Shown: piece by piece, positions 56,445-64,000 of the stretch
Position numbering within the stretch: the first letter of the stretch is position 1
Layout: each line of letters begins with the position of its first letter
Assembly (NCBI RefSeq): GCF_038002345.1
Contig: NZ_JBBOCJ010000001.1
Coordinates: forward strand, 5,642,001-5,706,000
Direction of reading: 5' to 3'
Source of the DNA: Paenibacillus sp. FSL M7-0420
Lineage (GTDB): Bacteria; Bacillota; Bacilli; Paenibacillales; Paenibacillaceae
DNA: 64,000 bases
Notes under the pieces: model-generated
What the model saw: only the letters and a program-made list of their open reading frames with translations
Databases searched by the model: none
Told to the model about the DNA's origin: nothing
Position numbers and translations under genes: made by a program

Positions 56445-58328
56445 CTATAATTCGGCGTCAATCAGCAGGTCGGTGACTTGATTCATAGCCTGTCTTATTC
56501 TGTCCACCTCTTCGTCCTGCAGAACTTGCTCCAGCTCCAGAATGGCCGCGAGCAGCTTCTCCTGTAAGCTTGTCTCCACACCTTCCAGCACTTCCCGGGC
56601 CTGTCGTACCAGCACCTTGCCCTCCTCATGCACCATGGTCGGCGCTTCGTCATCCTCAGGCAGATCCCAATCCTCATCCGGATCATCCAGATCCTCAGGA
56701 AGTTCGTCCAGCAGATCCCAATCCTCCATAAGGCTCTCATTCATTTCCTCAAGGTCGTCATCTTCTTCAATCCCCTGAGGAACATCCAACCACAACTGCT
56801 CCAGTCGCTGAACGCTCTCCTCGAACTCTTGGCGATTCAAGCGATTCAGTGCATCCTGCACGGTAATCGACATCTCTTCCCCCGAGCTTACGCTGCGCGC
56901 CGCCACCTCCAGAATCCCATTGAGATTATAGCGGAAAGTAACTTCGACTGCTTCATGAGCCTTCCAATTCTCCGGAATACCCTCCAGAATGAATTCACCC
57001 AGCCGATGATTATGCTTCACCCATTCATGCTCACCCTGGTAAATTTCAATCTCTACAGCAGTTTGACCCATCTCGGAGGTATAGAACTTCTGCGATCGTG
57101 TTACAGGAATTACAGTGTTCCTGGAGATGATCGGCGAGAAGCCACCGGGACGCGCTCTGCCCCTCGGGCCTTCAGCAAGAACCGCAATCCCCATGGAAAA
57201 GGGAGCCACATCCGTAGCAATCAGACCGCTTTCCGAGAGCAGACCAGCCTTCAACCCCGCTTGTACAGCAGCACCCAGTGCTACTGCTTCGTCCGGATGG
57301 ACATCGGAGCGGGGCATCCTGCCCAGTAAGGCCGAGATGCGGTCTCTAACCAGCGGAATACGGGTCGAGCCTCCAACCAGCAGCACCTCATCAATATCCT
57401 TCACCGTGAGCTCAGCGTCCCGGATGACCTCCTGGACCCGTTCCAGAGTCTGGTCTATCGGATCTTCAATTAGTGAAACGAATCGGGCACGGGTGACTTC
57501 TACCGTCAGCCCAAGCGGATGATTATCCTTGACGGTAACCAGCGGAAGGGATATCGTGATGCTCTCCTCGGTACTGAGGGCCATCTTAACCCGCTCGGCC
57601 TCTTCCTTAAGCAGAGCCTTGCCCCTGATATCCAGCCGGGGATCAACTCCATGCTCAGCGAGCATCTGCTCCGAGAACCAGTCTACCAGCCGCCAGTCGA
57701 AGTCCTCGCCTCCGAGCATGCGGTCACCCGAAGATGCTTTTACTTCCAGCACACCGCTGAACATCTCCACAATAGATACATCAAAGGTCCCTCCGCCTAA
57801 ATCATATACCAGAAAAGTCCGGTCCTCCTCCAGATGATCTAGACCAAAAGAAAGTGCTGCCGCCGTGGGCTCGTTAATAATTCGCTCAACCAGAAAGCCG
57901 GCCAATTCACCCGCAAGCTTTGTGGCTCTTCGCTGCTCATCGGTGAAGTAGGCCGGTACAGTGATCACGGCTTCCTTCTCCCCTTCACCGTATAGTTCAT
58001 CCGCCCGCCGCTTCAGCTCTTTGAGAATCAAGGCGGATATTTCCTCCGGTGTGAAGGTCTGCCCCGCCAGGACAAACTCTTCAGCCGATCCCATCTTCCG
58101 CTTAACGGCAGCAATTGAGCGGTCGGGCATAGCCACCAGCGCATCTCTGGCATCCTGTCCCACGATAATGTTGCCCTTCGGATCAATCAGCACCACAGAA
58201 GGCAGCAGGTATTGCCCGGCCGCCGATGCAATAAGCTCCGGCTTACCGCCGCGAATGTAAGCAATAGCGGAGTTAGTAGTCCCCAGGTCAATCCCTACGA
58301 CAGGATGGCTTGTATATTCCTGATTCAT
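56445..58328 (-). CDS. Accessory Hsp70 (DnaK paralogue)
   Basis: 627 residues. All ATPase motifs are present: [28 protein letters not shown] and [14 protein letters not shown]. The substrate-binding domain follows ([20 protein letters not shown]). The lid region contains an acidic stretch at about 525-570 rich in Asp, Glu and Leu, and the protein ends ...LLIDAEL without the usual DnaK tail. It is therefore probably not the housekeeping DnaK. It overlaps the grpE-like frame by four bases (ATGA) and is followed by the J-like gene. Confidence 0.92.
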   Translation of the reverse strand: MNQEYTSHPVVGIDLGTTNSAIAYIRGGKPELIASAAGQYLLPSVVLIDPKGNIIVGQDARDALVAMPDRSIAAVKRKMGSAEEFVLAGQTFTPEEISALILKELKRRADELYGEGEKEAVITVPAYFTDEQRRATKLAGELAGFLVERIINEPTAAALSFGLDHLEEDRTFLVYDLGGGTFDVSIVEMFSGVLEVKASSGDRMLGGEDFDWRLVDWFSEQMLAEHGVDPRLDIRGKALLKEEAERVKMALSTEESITISLPLVTVKDNHPLGLTVEVTRARFVSLIEDPIDQTLERVQEVIRDAELTVKDIDEVLLVGGSTRIPLVRDRISALLGRMPRSDVHPDEAVALGAAVQAGLKAGLLSESGLIATDVAPFSMGIAVLAEGPRGRARPGGFSPIISRNTVIPVTRSQKFYTSEMGQTAVEIEIYQGEHEWVKHNHRLGEFILEGIPENWKAHEAVEVTFRYNLNGILEVAARSVSSGEEMSITVQDALNRLNRQEFEESVQRLEQLWLDVPQGIEEDDDLEEMNESLMEDWDLLDELPEDLDDPDEDWDLPEDDEAPTMVHEEGKVLVRQAREVLEGVETSLQEKLLAAILELEQVLQDEEVDRIRQAMNQVTDLLIDAEL

Positions 58329-58944
58329 GACTGCCCCTCCTTGGACAATGTTATGACTTGAGCCTTGCGGTACAGACTGCCATCTTCCAGCCGGTAGCCT
58401 CTTCTTAAGACGGACATCACCTGATAAGGTACTGCAGTTCCGAAATCCGCCGATGCAGGAACAGTACCGGCCGCCTCACATAGAACAGGATCGAACACAT
58501 GCCCAAGCACCACAATCTCCTTAAGCCCGAGCTGAGATAATTGCCCGAGCATCTGCTCCTGCCAGTGACGGGTCAGCTGCCCCCAGCCATCGGAAGCGCT
58601 CCCCCCTTGCTCGTTGCGTCCAGCCGTGATGGCATCCAGATCTCCAGCCAGCTAACTATAGCCTCTGCCGTGGATTGCAGCGCCGCAGCACTCTGCCGCC
58701 GCTGTGCCTGCTCCTGCTCATAGGCCGCTTTCCAGCCCGACTCCTGCCGCTCCAGCAGGCTGCCTAGGCGCTCCAGCTTGTCCGCTGTGTCTTTGCCGTT
58801 CTTATACGTAAGCCGTGCCAGCTTATTCCCCTGCTCAGCTATCCCAGTCAACTGTCCATCCGCTTCCACGGCCTTACTCTCCATTAAGGTACGCAGCCCC
58901 TGAACTTCTGCACGCACGGCATCCAGCCGTTTACCGAACCACAT
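58325..58944 (-). pseudogene. grpE-like nucleotide exchange factor gene, frameshifted
   Basis: Two frames together make one GrpE-like protein. The first starts at MWFGKRLDAV (ATG 58944, after AGGAGG) and gives a coiled-coil region up to STAEAIVSWL, then drifts and stops at 58573. The second, open from about 58650, continues AGDLDAITAG ... [21 protein letters not shown] ... [25 protein letters not shown], the GrpE beta-domain, and ends in the ATGA overlap with the Hsp70 gene. One missing base near 58640-58650 (CTGGAGATC) would restore the frame. It may be a true mutation, programmed frameshifting or a sequencing error. Confidence 0.8.
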
Positions 58945-58976
58945 AATACGCCTCCTATCTAACACCTTGTAAGAAT

Positions 58977-59783
58977 TCAGTTATTATTCCGCAGATCCAC
59001 TGATCTCGATTTCGTGATTGTCGGCGGCTCAGTTAAAGACTTGATCATTTGCTTGTATGAAGATACAAACCATGATAGATATGGCACATAACTTCCTGTA
59101 TTGTAATACTCTAAAATTGCTTCAATATAACCGCTACTCTTCACATATCCTGCCAGCAGAGGCATTTCTCCATTGCCCAGTAGCGAGAATGTCTGCACCA
59201 TACGTGCGGTCCGTTTATTAATGTCTTGAAAGTACTGCAGATAACAGAGATTAAGCTTCAGATAAATGGCGCGTTCAAACGGATTCTTGACGGTCCCAGC
59301 TACCTCAAGCAGATACTTTAATTCCTCATTTAAGTAATCCCTGCCCACAGGGGGAGAATAATCCGTTCCAGATATTCTGACTGAATCTTCACGGGGAGCT
59401 CCACAATTTGCCGCCGGTAATAAATCCTTAGCCAAGATAGAATGCACATCAGTTACGAAATTACGATCTATTGCTTTATCTTTTGAAGTAAGCACAAAAT
59501 TATAGGCATCCCGTAAATTGATAATCATTTGTGCATCAGAATATAACTTACCACCCGCTGTAATACCCAGTTTCAAAAGATTGATGGTGTCCACTTTGGA
59601 GTATGTATTTCCCTCTAATTTAGCAGAAGAATATACAAAATCAATTCCAATCTCCTCTACATTTCGGTAGTTCGTCAGAAAAGACTCTAGTGGATATCTC
59701 AAAGAGGCCTCCTGAAGTTGTTTGCTTTGAGAGCCTGTCAATTGGGGAAACTTATTTAATCGCTCCGGATCATAACCTGGCAT
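58977..59783 (-). CDS. Fic-domain protein with substituted catalytic motif
   Basis: 268 residues; AGGAGG lies seven bases before the ATG. The Fic signature HxFx(D/E)GNxRxxR appears as QYFQDINKRTAR (183-194): the catalytic His is Gln183 and the Gly of the phosphate loop is Ile188, while Asn189, Arg191 and Arg194 remain. An inhibitory-helix motif S53-AKL-E57-G is present near the N-terminus. Fic enzymes attach AMP to hydroxyls; without the histidine this activity is unlikely. It is the first gene of the accessory Hsp70 operon, 32 bases before the grpE-like gene, which suggests a role in controlling the Hsp70. Confidence 0.85.
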   Translation of the reverse strand: MPGYDPERLNKFPQLTGSQSKQLQEASLRYPLESFLTNYRNVEEIGIDFVYSSAKLEGNTYSKVDTINLLKLGITAGGKLYSDAQMIINLRDAYNFVLTSKDKAIDRNFVTDVHSILAKDLLPAANCGAPREDSVRISGTDYSPPVGRDYLNEELKYLLEVAGTVKNPFERAIYLKLNLCYLQYFQDINKRTARMVQTFSLLGNGEMPLLAGYVKSSGYIEAILEYYNTGSYVPYLSWFVSSYKQMIKSLTEPPTITKSRSVDLRNNN

Positions 59784-59880
59784 TTCAATTCCTCCTGCTC
59801 TACAGAAAGTTCTTCATCCTAATTTTTCATTTTAACATTAATTCTATAATACGTATAACGGATCCTCCCCAACCCATCAC

Positions 59881-59911
59881 AAAAAAAGACGAAGACCCCA
59901 AGGTCCCCGCC
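59881..59911 (-). terminator. Terminator of the Xaa-Pro aminopeptidase gene
   Basis: Minus strand GGCGGGGACC ... GGTCTTCGTC (three G-T pairs) followed by seven Ts. Confidence 0.8.
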
Positions 59912-59930
59912 GTTTCAATTCTGCTATTCC

Positions 59931-61715
59931 TCACAACCCCAATCCCGCCGTCTCCCGCTTCAGCCACGCCCGGTGCTCCTCATCCAGCAGCGGAGCCAGC
60001 TTATCGTACACCTCAGCATGATAATGATTCACCCAGTCCAGCTCCTCCCTGCTTAGCATAGACGGCTCAATCGCCCGGGTATCGATCGGCAAATAACAGA
60101 GGTCTTCAAACTTCAGGAATCTTCCGAACTCCGTAGTCACATCCTCCGTAATCAGCAGTGTGTTCTCCGTACGGATACCATGACGGCCTTCCTTATAGAC
60201 TCCCGGCTCTACCGTGATGATCATCCCAGGCTCCAGGCGGACCTCATTCGGCTTGAAGCTGAACCGCTGCGGCTCCTCATGCACATTGGAGTAATAGCCC
60301 ACCCCATGTCCGGTGCCGCACTTGTAATCGAGGCCGTTGTCCCACATCGGCTTACGGGCAAGAATGTCGAGGGTAGATCCGGTGGAGCCGTAGAGGAACT
60401 TAGACGTAGACAGCGCAATCACAGACTTCAGCACCAGTGTAAAATCTCTCTTCTCCTCATCCGTCAGCGCGCCAAGCGCCAGTGTGCGGGTAATATCCGT
60501 TGTCCCGTTCTGGAAGTGCGAGCCCGAATCCAGCAGATACAGGCCTCTGGCTTCCAGCTCTACCGGATGATCGGCGGACGGCGAGTAGTGCATCATCGCA
60601 GCATTCGCGCCGTAGGCAGAGATACTGGAGAAGCTTAGCTCAGCGAACAAAGGCTGCTGCCGCCGCAGCTCCAGCCCCTTCTCATCGGCTTCAAGCTCAG
60701 TCACCGGACGAAGCGGAACGGTCTCCTGCAGCCATTTGAACAGTCCCACCAGGGCGGCCGCATCCTTCAAATAGACATCACGGATATTCCGGATCTCCAC
60801 CTCGTTCTTGATCGACTTAAGGGCCACCACAAGACCCGGCGCTTCAATGATACGAGCGGAGTCCGGGATCGCAGCCGCCAGACTATATCCGGTTTTATTC
60901 GGATCGTACAGCACGGAGGCCGCTTCCGGGAGCGTCTGCAGGAACGGTAGGATGTCATCATACTCCCTGATCTCCACGCCATCCCTGGCCAGCGTATCCT
61001 TATCTTCCGGGGTGGCTTTATGTCCTCCGGCGAACAAGATTGCATGATGTACCCCTACTACGGCAAAAGCGGTCACATACGGATTGAACGGGATATCCCG
61101 TCCCCGGATGTTGAACAGCCAGCACAGATCATCCAGCGCGGACAGCACATAATAATCAGCGCCCTTACGCTTCATTGCCAGCCGGACCTGCGCCAGCTTG
61201 TCCACCCGGCTGAGGCCCGCATATTGTTCATCATGCAGCATTAGCGGCTCGGCCGGAATGGCCGGTCTGTCCGTCCAGATCGCCCCTACGGGGTCGAGGT
61301 CTGTGATCGTCTGAATCCCTTTCTCCGCGAACTTGGCCTGCAAGCCCTTCATAGCGGTTACAGACAACGTTCTGCCATCTACGGCCATACGTGCGCCTTG
61401 CGGCAATTGCTCGGCCAGCCATTCATCCCATTGCGGCACGCCCGGCTCAGCCATACGGAACAGACGGATACCCGAGCCTTCCAGCTCCCGCTCCGCCTGA
61501 ATATAATACCTGCCATCCGTCCACAGACCCGCATCCGTTGCCGTAATCACAGCCGTTCCGGCGGAACCGGTGAACCCGGTAATCCAGCGGCGGCTTTTCC
61601 AATGCTCCCCCTCATATTCACTAATGTGAGCATCCCCGCTGGGTACCACACAGGCCTCTACCCCGCGCTCCGCCATCCATTCTCTTAGCTTATGTACTTT
61701 CTCTTTAGGCAACAT
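59931..61715 (-). CDS. Xaa-Pro aminopeptidase, three-domain M24B type
   Basis: 594 residues, the length of the eukaryotic-like APP1 class rather than the ~360-residue PepP/PepQ forms. Two creatinase-like N-terminal domains precede the pita-bread catalytic domain. The metal ligands are visible: two Asp in LLDSGSHFQNGTTDITRT, His in GTGHGVGYYSNVHEEP, Glu in ITVEPGVYKEG and Glu in IRTENTLLI. It removes N-terminal residues before proline from cytosolic peptides. Own terminator; upstream lies a small basic-protein gene with its own terminator. Confidence 0.95.
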   Translation of the reverse strand: MLPKEKVHKLREWMAERGVEACVVPSGDAHISEYEGEHWKSRRWITGFTGSAGTAVITATDAGLWTDGRYYIQAERELEGSGIRLFRMAEPGVPQWDEWLAEQLPQGARMAVDGRTLSVTAMKGLQAKFAEKGIQTITDLDPVGAIWTDRPAIPAEPLMLHDEQYAGLSRVDKLAQVRLAMKRKGADYYVLSALDDLCWLFNIRGRDIPFNPYVTAFAVVGVHHAILFAGGHKATPEDKDTLARDGVEIREYDDILPFLQTLPEAASVLYDPNKTGYSLAAAIPDSARIIEAPGLVVALKSIKNEVEIRNIRDVYLKDAAALVGLFKWLQETVPLRPVTELEADEKGLELRRQQPLFAELSFSSISAYGANAAMMHYSPSADHPVELEARGLYLLDSGSHFQNGTTDITRTLALGALTDEEKRDFTLVLKSVIALSTSKFLYGSTGSTLDILARKPMWDNGLDYKCGTGHGVGYYSNVHEEPQRFSFKPNEVRLEPGMIITVEPGVYKEGRHGIRTENTLLITEDVTTEFGRFLKFEDLCYLPIDTRAIEPSMLSREELDWVNHYHAEVYDKLAPLLDEEHRAWLKRETAGLGL

Positions 61716-61774
61716 ATCAGCATCTCCTTCTCTCTATCTAGTCTACTGAATCATCATACACCTGCATTTCCTAT

Positions 61775-61805
61775 AAAAAAAGATGAAGACCCTCAGGTCT
61801 CCATC
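61775..61805 (-). terminator. Terminator overlapping the end of the small basic-protein gene
   Basis: Minus strand GATGGAGACC-TGAG-GGTCTTCATC (10-bp stem) followed by seven Ts. The stop codon TGA of the gene lies in the loop. Confidence 0.88.
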
Positions 61806-61945
61806 GTCTCATTGTCCTCTTTCCGTACCAGCTTCCGCCGCTGCTTCCCCTTCTTCATCCACAGCCGGTCCTGGTCATCCCGGTAGAATCTGATCCCGAA
61901 CAAGCGCAACGGTGTCCACACTTCCCTAAAATAATAATTGGGCAT
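61793..61945 (-). CDS. Small basic protein of unknown function
   Basis: 50 residues, MPNYYFREVWTPLRLFG..., rich in Arg, Lys, Trp and Tyr, with FYRDDQDRLW in the middle and a charged tail. GGGAG lies 10 bases before the ATG, and the stop codon lies inside a terminator loop, both supporting expression. A decayed copy of its FYRDD region occurs at about 63660. No family recognised. It follows the peptide-receptor regulator by 165 bases. Confidence 0.6.
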   Translation of the reverse strand: MPNYYFREVWTPLRLFGIRFYRDDQDRLWMKKGKQRRKLVRKEDNETMET

Positions 61946-62110
61946 GGTCCATTTCTCCCAGACTATAAATAGATTTGCTCCTAATTATAGACCGGGATAC
62001 CTGGTTTGTTTGTCGCATTGTGGAGACGGAGCCTTAAGGTTACCACCAGTTTCCCAAAATCGCCTTATCTGCGGAACCAACGCTTGATCCGCTCCAGTGA
62101 ACCCATTGAT
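61946..62110 (-). other. Downstream region of the peptide-receptor gene
   Basis: Four bases after the receptor stop codon, a 13-codon frame MGSLERIKRWFRR runs from 62106 to 62065. The same block, GGTTC-CTGGA--GAT-AAGCG, recurs at 63691-63740 after the 47-residue pro-peptide gene. No signal-peptide-bearing frame is present here, so a pro-peptide gene seems to be missing behind this receptor. Confidence 0.55.
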
Positions 62111-63469
62111 TTAAAGGTATGCTCCAATTTGAACTTTATATTGTTCGTTCTCTTCTTCATTTGCTTGATTCCGATGCTGCCCAAACAGATCGACACATTT
62201 GATTACATTGCTCTCGTTATTGATTCTAGCGGAGGTTTCCAAACTTTGCAGGATAAATCCAATTCCTTCTTTGCGCTTGTTATTTAAATAATAGGCTGCT
62301 AATTCAGCGAGGAATTGGGTGTATTGGTTGGTTATGATTTGTTTGTTATGAAGAACCCCATATTCTGCAAGATCTGTCCGGTAAGGAATATAGGAAGCAA
62401 AACGCTCCAGAATAGAATCAACCTTCCAATCGTAGCGGTTAGCCGACAAGACAATACTGTATAACGCTGTAAATATCTCATCTGGTCGGTGGGAGATATG
62501 TTCAACATATTCAGAGAGAGCCTCATATTGTCCTGCCATCACCCGATAGAGCAGTCTGTTCGCGGTACCCCACTCCTGGAACTGAGCCACAGTCCGCTTC
62601 ACTTCTTCATCGTCTTCCTGTATCCAGGTTCCATCCATATAGAGTGACACCCAATCTAATGCCGATGGGTAGTCTCCCATTTGCTCACATACATTTGAAC
62701 GGATAAGCTGTGCGTACAGGATGTAGAAGTACAGGGGTTTCTCGGTTTTTTTCTCGTTACTCTCTCTACGATCCGAATGGCGCTGGAGATTATAACGAAT
62801 AGTTGCTAATTGCAGCATCTTTTTCGCCAGCTCATCCACCTTATGCCACTTATGCAATGAAAAATATACATGAGCGAGATGCTTCAATCCCTCCAATTGA
62901 TCCGCTTCATCCAGCCGGTCCAGGTAACCTTCGAAGATATGCGCCGCCTGCAAATTCCGCGTCTGGTCATCACCAATGGCGATTCGGAATAGACGGTATT
63001 GGCATACCGCAAGTCTCTCGGAATTCTGGTACTTCTCGCTGGCACTCACATTCTTATACAGCAATTCGGCAGCTTGCCACAGCCCCTCTTGAAACAGTCC
63101 TTCAGCCACTTCGAACAGCATGGGGGCATAGACCAGATTCTCCAGCAGATTCTGGACCACCTGTTCAACGCAATCCAGACGGCCCAGCTCAGCGGAGCGC
63201 ACAAGAAAAGGCCGCAGACGCCGCCAGGTGGGTGACGAGAAATAGAAACATTCATCCACATATAAACTGTAGAAATGATCCTCCGGCAGATCCATCGCCC
63301 GGGTGATTCGCTCCAGATGATTCATAGCAATGGGCTGGTGACCACTAAGTATCCGGCTAAGCGTTCCTGAATTAATTCCGGATTGTCCCGAGAATTGATT
63401 AATAGGCATTCCCTTCTGCGACAAATGCAACGCTAATAGATCGCGAATCATAGTTCTAGTAGGGACCAC
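62111..63469 (-). CDS. HTH-TPR peptide-responsive regulator (RRNPP, AimR/AloR-like)
   Basis: 452 residues. An XRE-type HTH (LSQKGMPINQFSGQSGINSGTLSRILSG region, about 15-45) is followed by a helical TPR superhelix to the end. This is the layout of peptide-sensing RRNPP regulators, closest in size to AimR of phages and the AloR proteins described in Paenibacillus. I choose GTG at 63469 because AGGTGG lies seven bases upstream; an ATG at 63451 is possible. It has a good promoter, and a matching pro-peptide gene lies upstream at 63809-63952 rather than directly downstream. Confidence 0.82.
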   Translation of the reverse strand: MVPTRTMIRDLLALHLSQKGMPINQFSGQSGINSGTLSRILSGHQPIAMNHLERITRAMDLPEDHFYSLYVDECFYFSSPTWRRLRPFLVRSAELGRLDCVEQVVQNLLENLVYAPMLFEVAEGLFQEGLWQAAELLYKNVSASEKYQNSERLAVCQYRLFRIAIGDDQTRNLQAAHIFEGYLDRLDEADQLEGLKHLAHVYFSLHKWHKVDELAKKMLQLATIRYNLQRHSDRRESNEKKTEKPLYFYILYAQLIRSNVCEQMGDYPSALDWVSLYMDGTWIQEDDEEVKRTVAQFQEWGTANRLLYRVMAGQYEALSEYVEHISHRPDEIFTALYSIVLSANRYDWKVDSILERFASYIPYRTDLAEYGVLHNKQIITNQYTQFLAELAAYYLNNKRKEGIGFILQSLETSARINNESNVIKCVDLFGQHRNQANEEENEQYKVQIGAYL

Positions 63470-63517
63470 GCAAACACCACCTAACTGGAATCCAATATAA
63501 TTTCTTTTATAGTTGCA

Positions 63518-63546
63518 ATAATATGTCACAATATTCCAATCGTCAA
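63518..63546 (-). promoter_or_regulatory. Promoter of the peptide-receptor gene
   Basis: Minus strand TTGACG (63546-63541), 17-base spacer, TATTAT (63523-63518). Confidence 0.7.
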
Positions 63547-63610
63547 TAATTTAGAATACTACAGATTAGTATAATCCGTGAACTACGGGCAAGCGGTTTG
63601 CAATGATGGC

Positions 63611-63808
63611 AAAAAAAAAGAGACCCTAGTAGTCTCATAAGGTCTCTGTCGTCCCGGTAGAACCTGCTCTGTCATCGCAAAGGTGTCGTGCCTTATCAGC
63701 GGAACCAACCGCTTAATCTGTTCCAGCGAACCCTTCGCTTCCGGGCCATTGTAGCCGAAGGCATTGCCAATCATCTTAATATTTAATGTATTTGCTGCCC
63801 GGTAAGCA
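63611..63808 (-). pseudogene. Decayed module sequence and terminator behind the pro-peptide gene
   Basis: On the minus strand a frame MIGNAFGYNGPEAKGSLEQIKR starts at 63768. One extra G relative to the copy at 62065-62106 shifts it out of the KRWFR ending. About 45 bases later RFYRDDRD matches the small basic protein at 61793-61945. The stretch ends in a terminator, AGAGACC ... GGTCTCT plus a run of Ts (63647-63611). It appears to be a shortened, damaged copy of the region that follows the receptor gene. Confidence 0.55.
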
Positions 63809-63952
63809 TCAACCGCCACCTACACCGTGATTCATAATTTGAATAAGACTTTGAGTACTGGTGTTTGCTACGGGGTCAGTTGTACCAAAAGGTATAATAA
63901 TTGCAATAGCCAGACTACAGGAAGCTAGAAGAATGATAAATTTTCTTTTCAT
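63809..63952 (-). CDS. Secreted pro-peptide of AloP/Phr type
   Basis: 47 residues. A basic start MKRKF is followed by a hydrophobic export segment to about residue 22, then a short hydrophilic part ending QIMNHGVGGG. This is the make-up of Phr, PapR and AloP pro-peptides, whose C-terminal few residues are released outside and re-imported through Opp to bind an RRNPP receptor. GAGAGGTGCAGGA precedes the ATG. The receptor could be the regulator at 62111-63469 or one encoded beyond the window on the same strand, which would match the usual receptor-then-peptide order. Confidence 0.65.
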   Translation of the reverse strand: MKRKFIILLASCSLAIAIIIPFGTTDPVANTSTQSLIQIMNHGVGGG

Positions 63953-64000
63953 GGGAGTCCTGCACCTCTCTAATTAGAAGTTTGTATTGCTCTTTCTCTT

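Overview
This window looks like a Paenibacillus (Bacillales) chromosome. The reasons are the hemA-hemX-...-hemC-cobA/hemD-hemB-hemL order, the many two-gene-permease sugar ABC transporters with glycoside hydrolases beside them, a very large secreted protein with three SLH domains, strong AGGAGG-type ribosome binding sites, and intergenic arrays of short hairpin repeats. No rRNA, tRNA, insertion sequence, CRISPR array or replication origin was seen. All calls come from reading the sequence; nothing was searched against a database.

Layout. 1-1.2 kb: end of an aminoglycoside-phosphotransferase-like gene and a secreted FMN-binding protein. 1.7-12.3 kb (minus strand): a tetrapyrrole operon running hemA, hemX, a precorrin-2 dehydrogenase-type gene, hemC, a cobA-hemD fusion, hemB, hemL and an RluA-type pseudouridine synthase. 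Two of its intergenic gaps are filled by tandem repeats (77-bp units that copy the start region of the next gene, and fifteen 51-bp hairpin units). 12.4-15.5 kb (plus): a guanine-type riboswitch in front of a purine phosphoribosyltransferase, an unusual IMP dehydrogenase and hpt. 15.5-25.3 kb (minus): an alpha-1,6-mannan locus with one secreted and two cytosolic GH76 proteins, an ABC importer, a GH125 exo-mannosidase and a GntR/LacI-hybrid regulator with clear promoter/operator sites. 25.4-30.9 kb: small accessory genes (YjcQ-like, SDR, membrane protein, Ycf48-like beta-propeller, a toxin-antitoxin pair, an Sm-like small protein) and another 51-bp hairpin array.

30.9-42.4 kb: a locus I read as beta-1,2-glucan (sophoro-oligosaccharide) utilisation: sugar isomerase, LacI regulator, binding protein and two permeases on the minus strand, diverging from a GH94-type 1,2-beta-oligoglucan phosphorylase and a GH3 beta-glucosidase. 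Two identical, mirror-placed operators sit in the divergent promoter region. 42.4-49.6 kb: a DeoR regulator, a repeat-rich gap of more than 1 kb, then metallophosphoesterase, EamA transporter and a 1062-residue hybrid sensor kinase carrying two kinase modules. 49.6-54.9 kb: the giant SLH protein.

55.1-59.8 kb (minus): an accessory Hsp70 operon made of a Fic-domain protein lacking its catalytic histidine, a grpE-like gene split by a frameshift, an Hsp70 paralogue with an acidic insert, and a J-domain protein without HPD. 59.9-64 kb (minus): Xaa-Pro aminopeptidase, a small basic protein, an HTH-TPR peptide-receptor regulator of the RRNPP/AloR type, and, at the window edge, a 47-residue secreted pro-peptide of the kind that feeds such receptors, with decayed copies of flanking sequence between them. 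The most unusual signals are the several unrelated hairpin arrays that share a ~51-bp period, the Fic-GrpE-Hsp70-J operon, the sirC-start-derived repeat array, and the receptor/pro-peptide modules at the right end.
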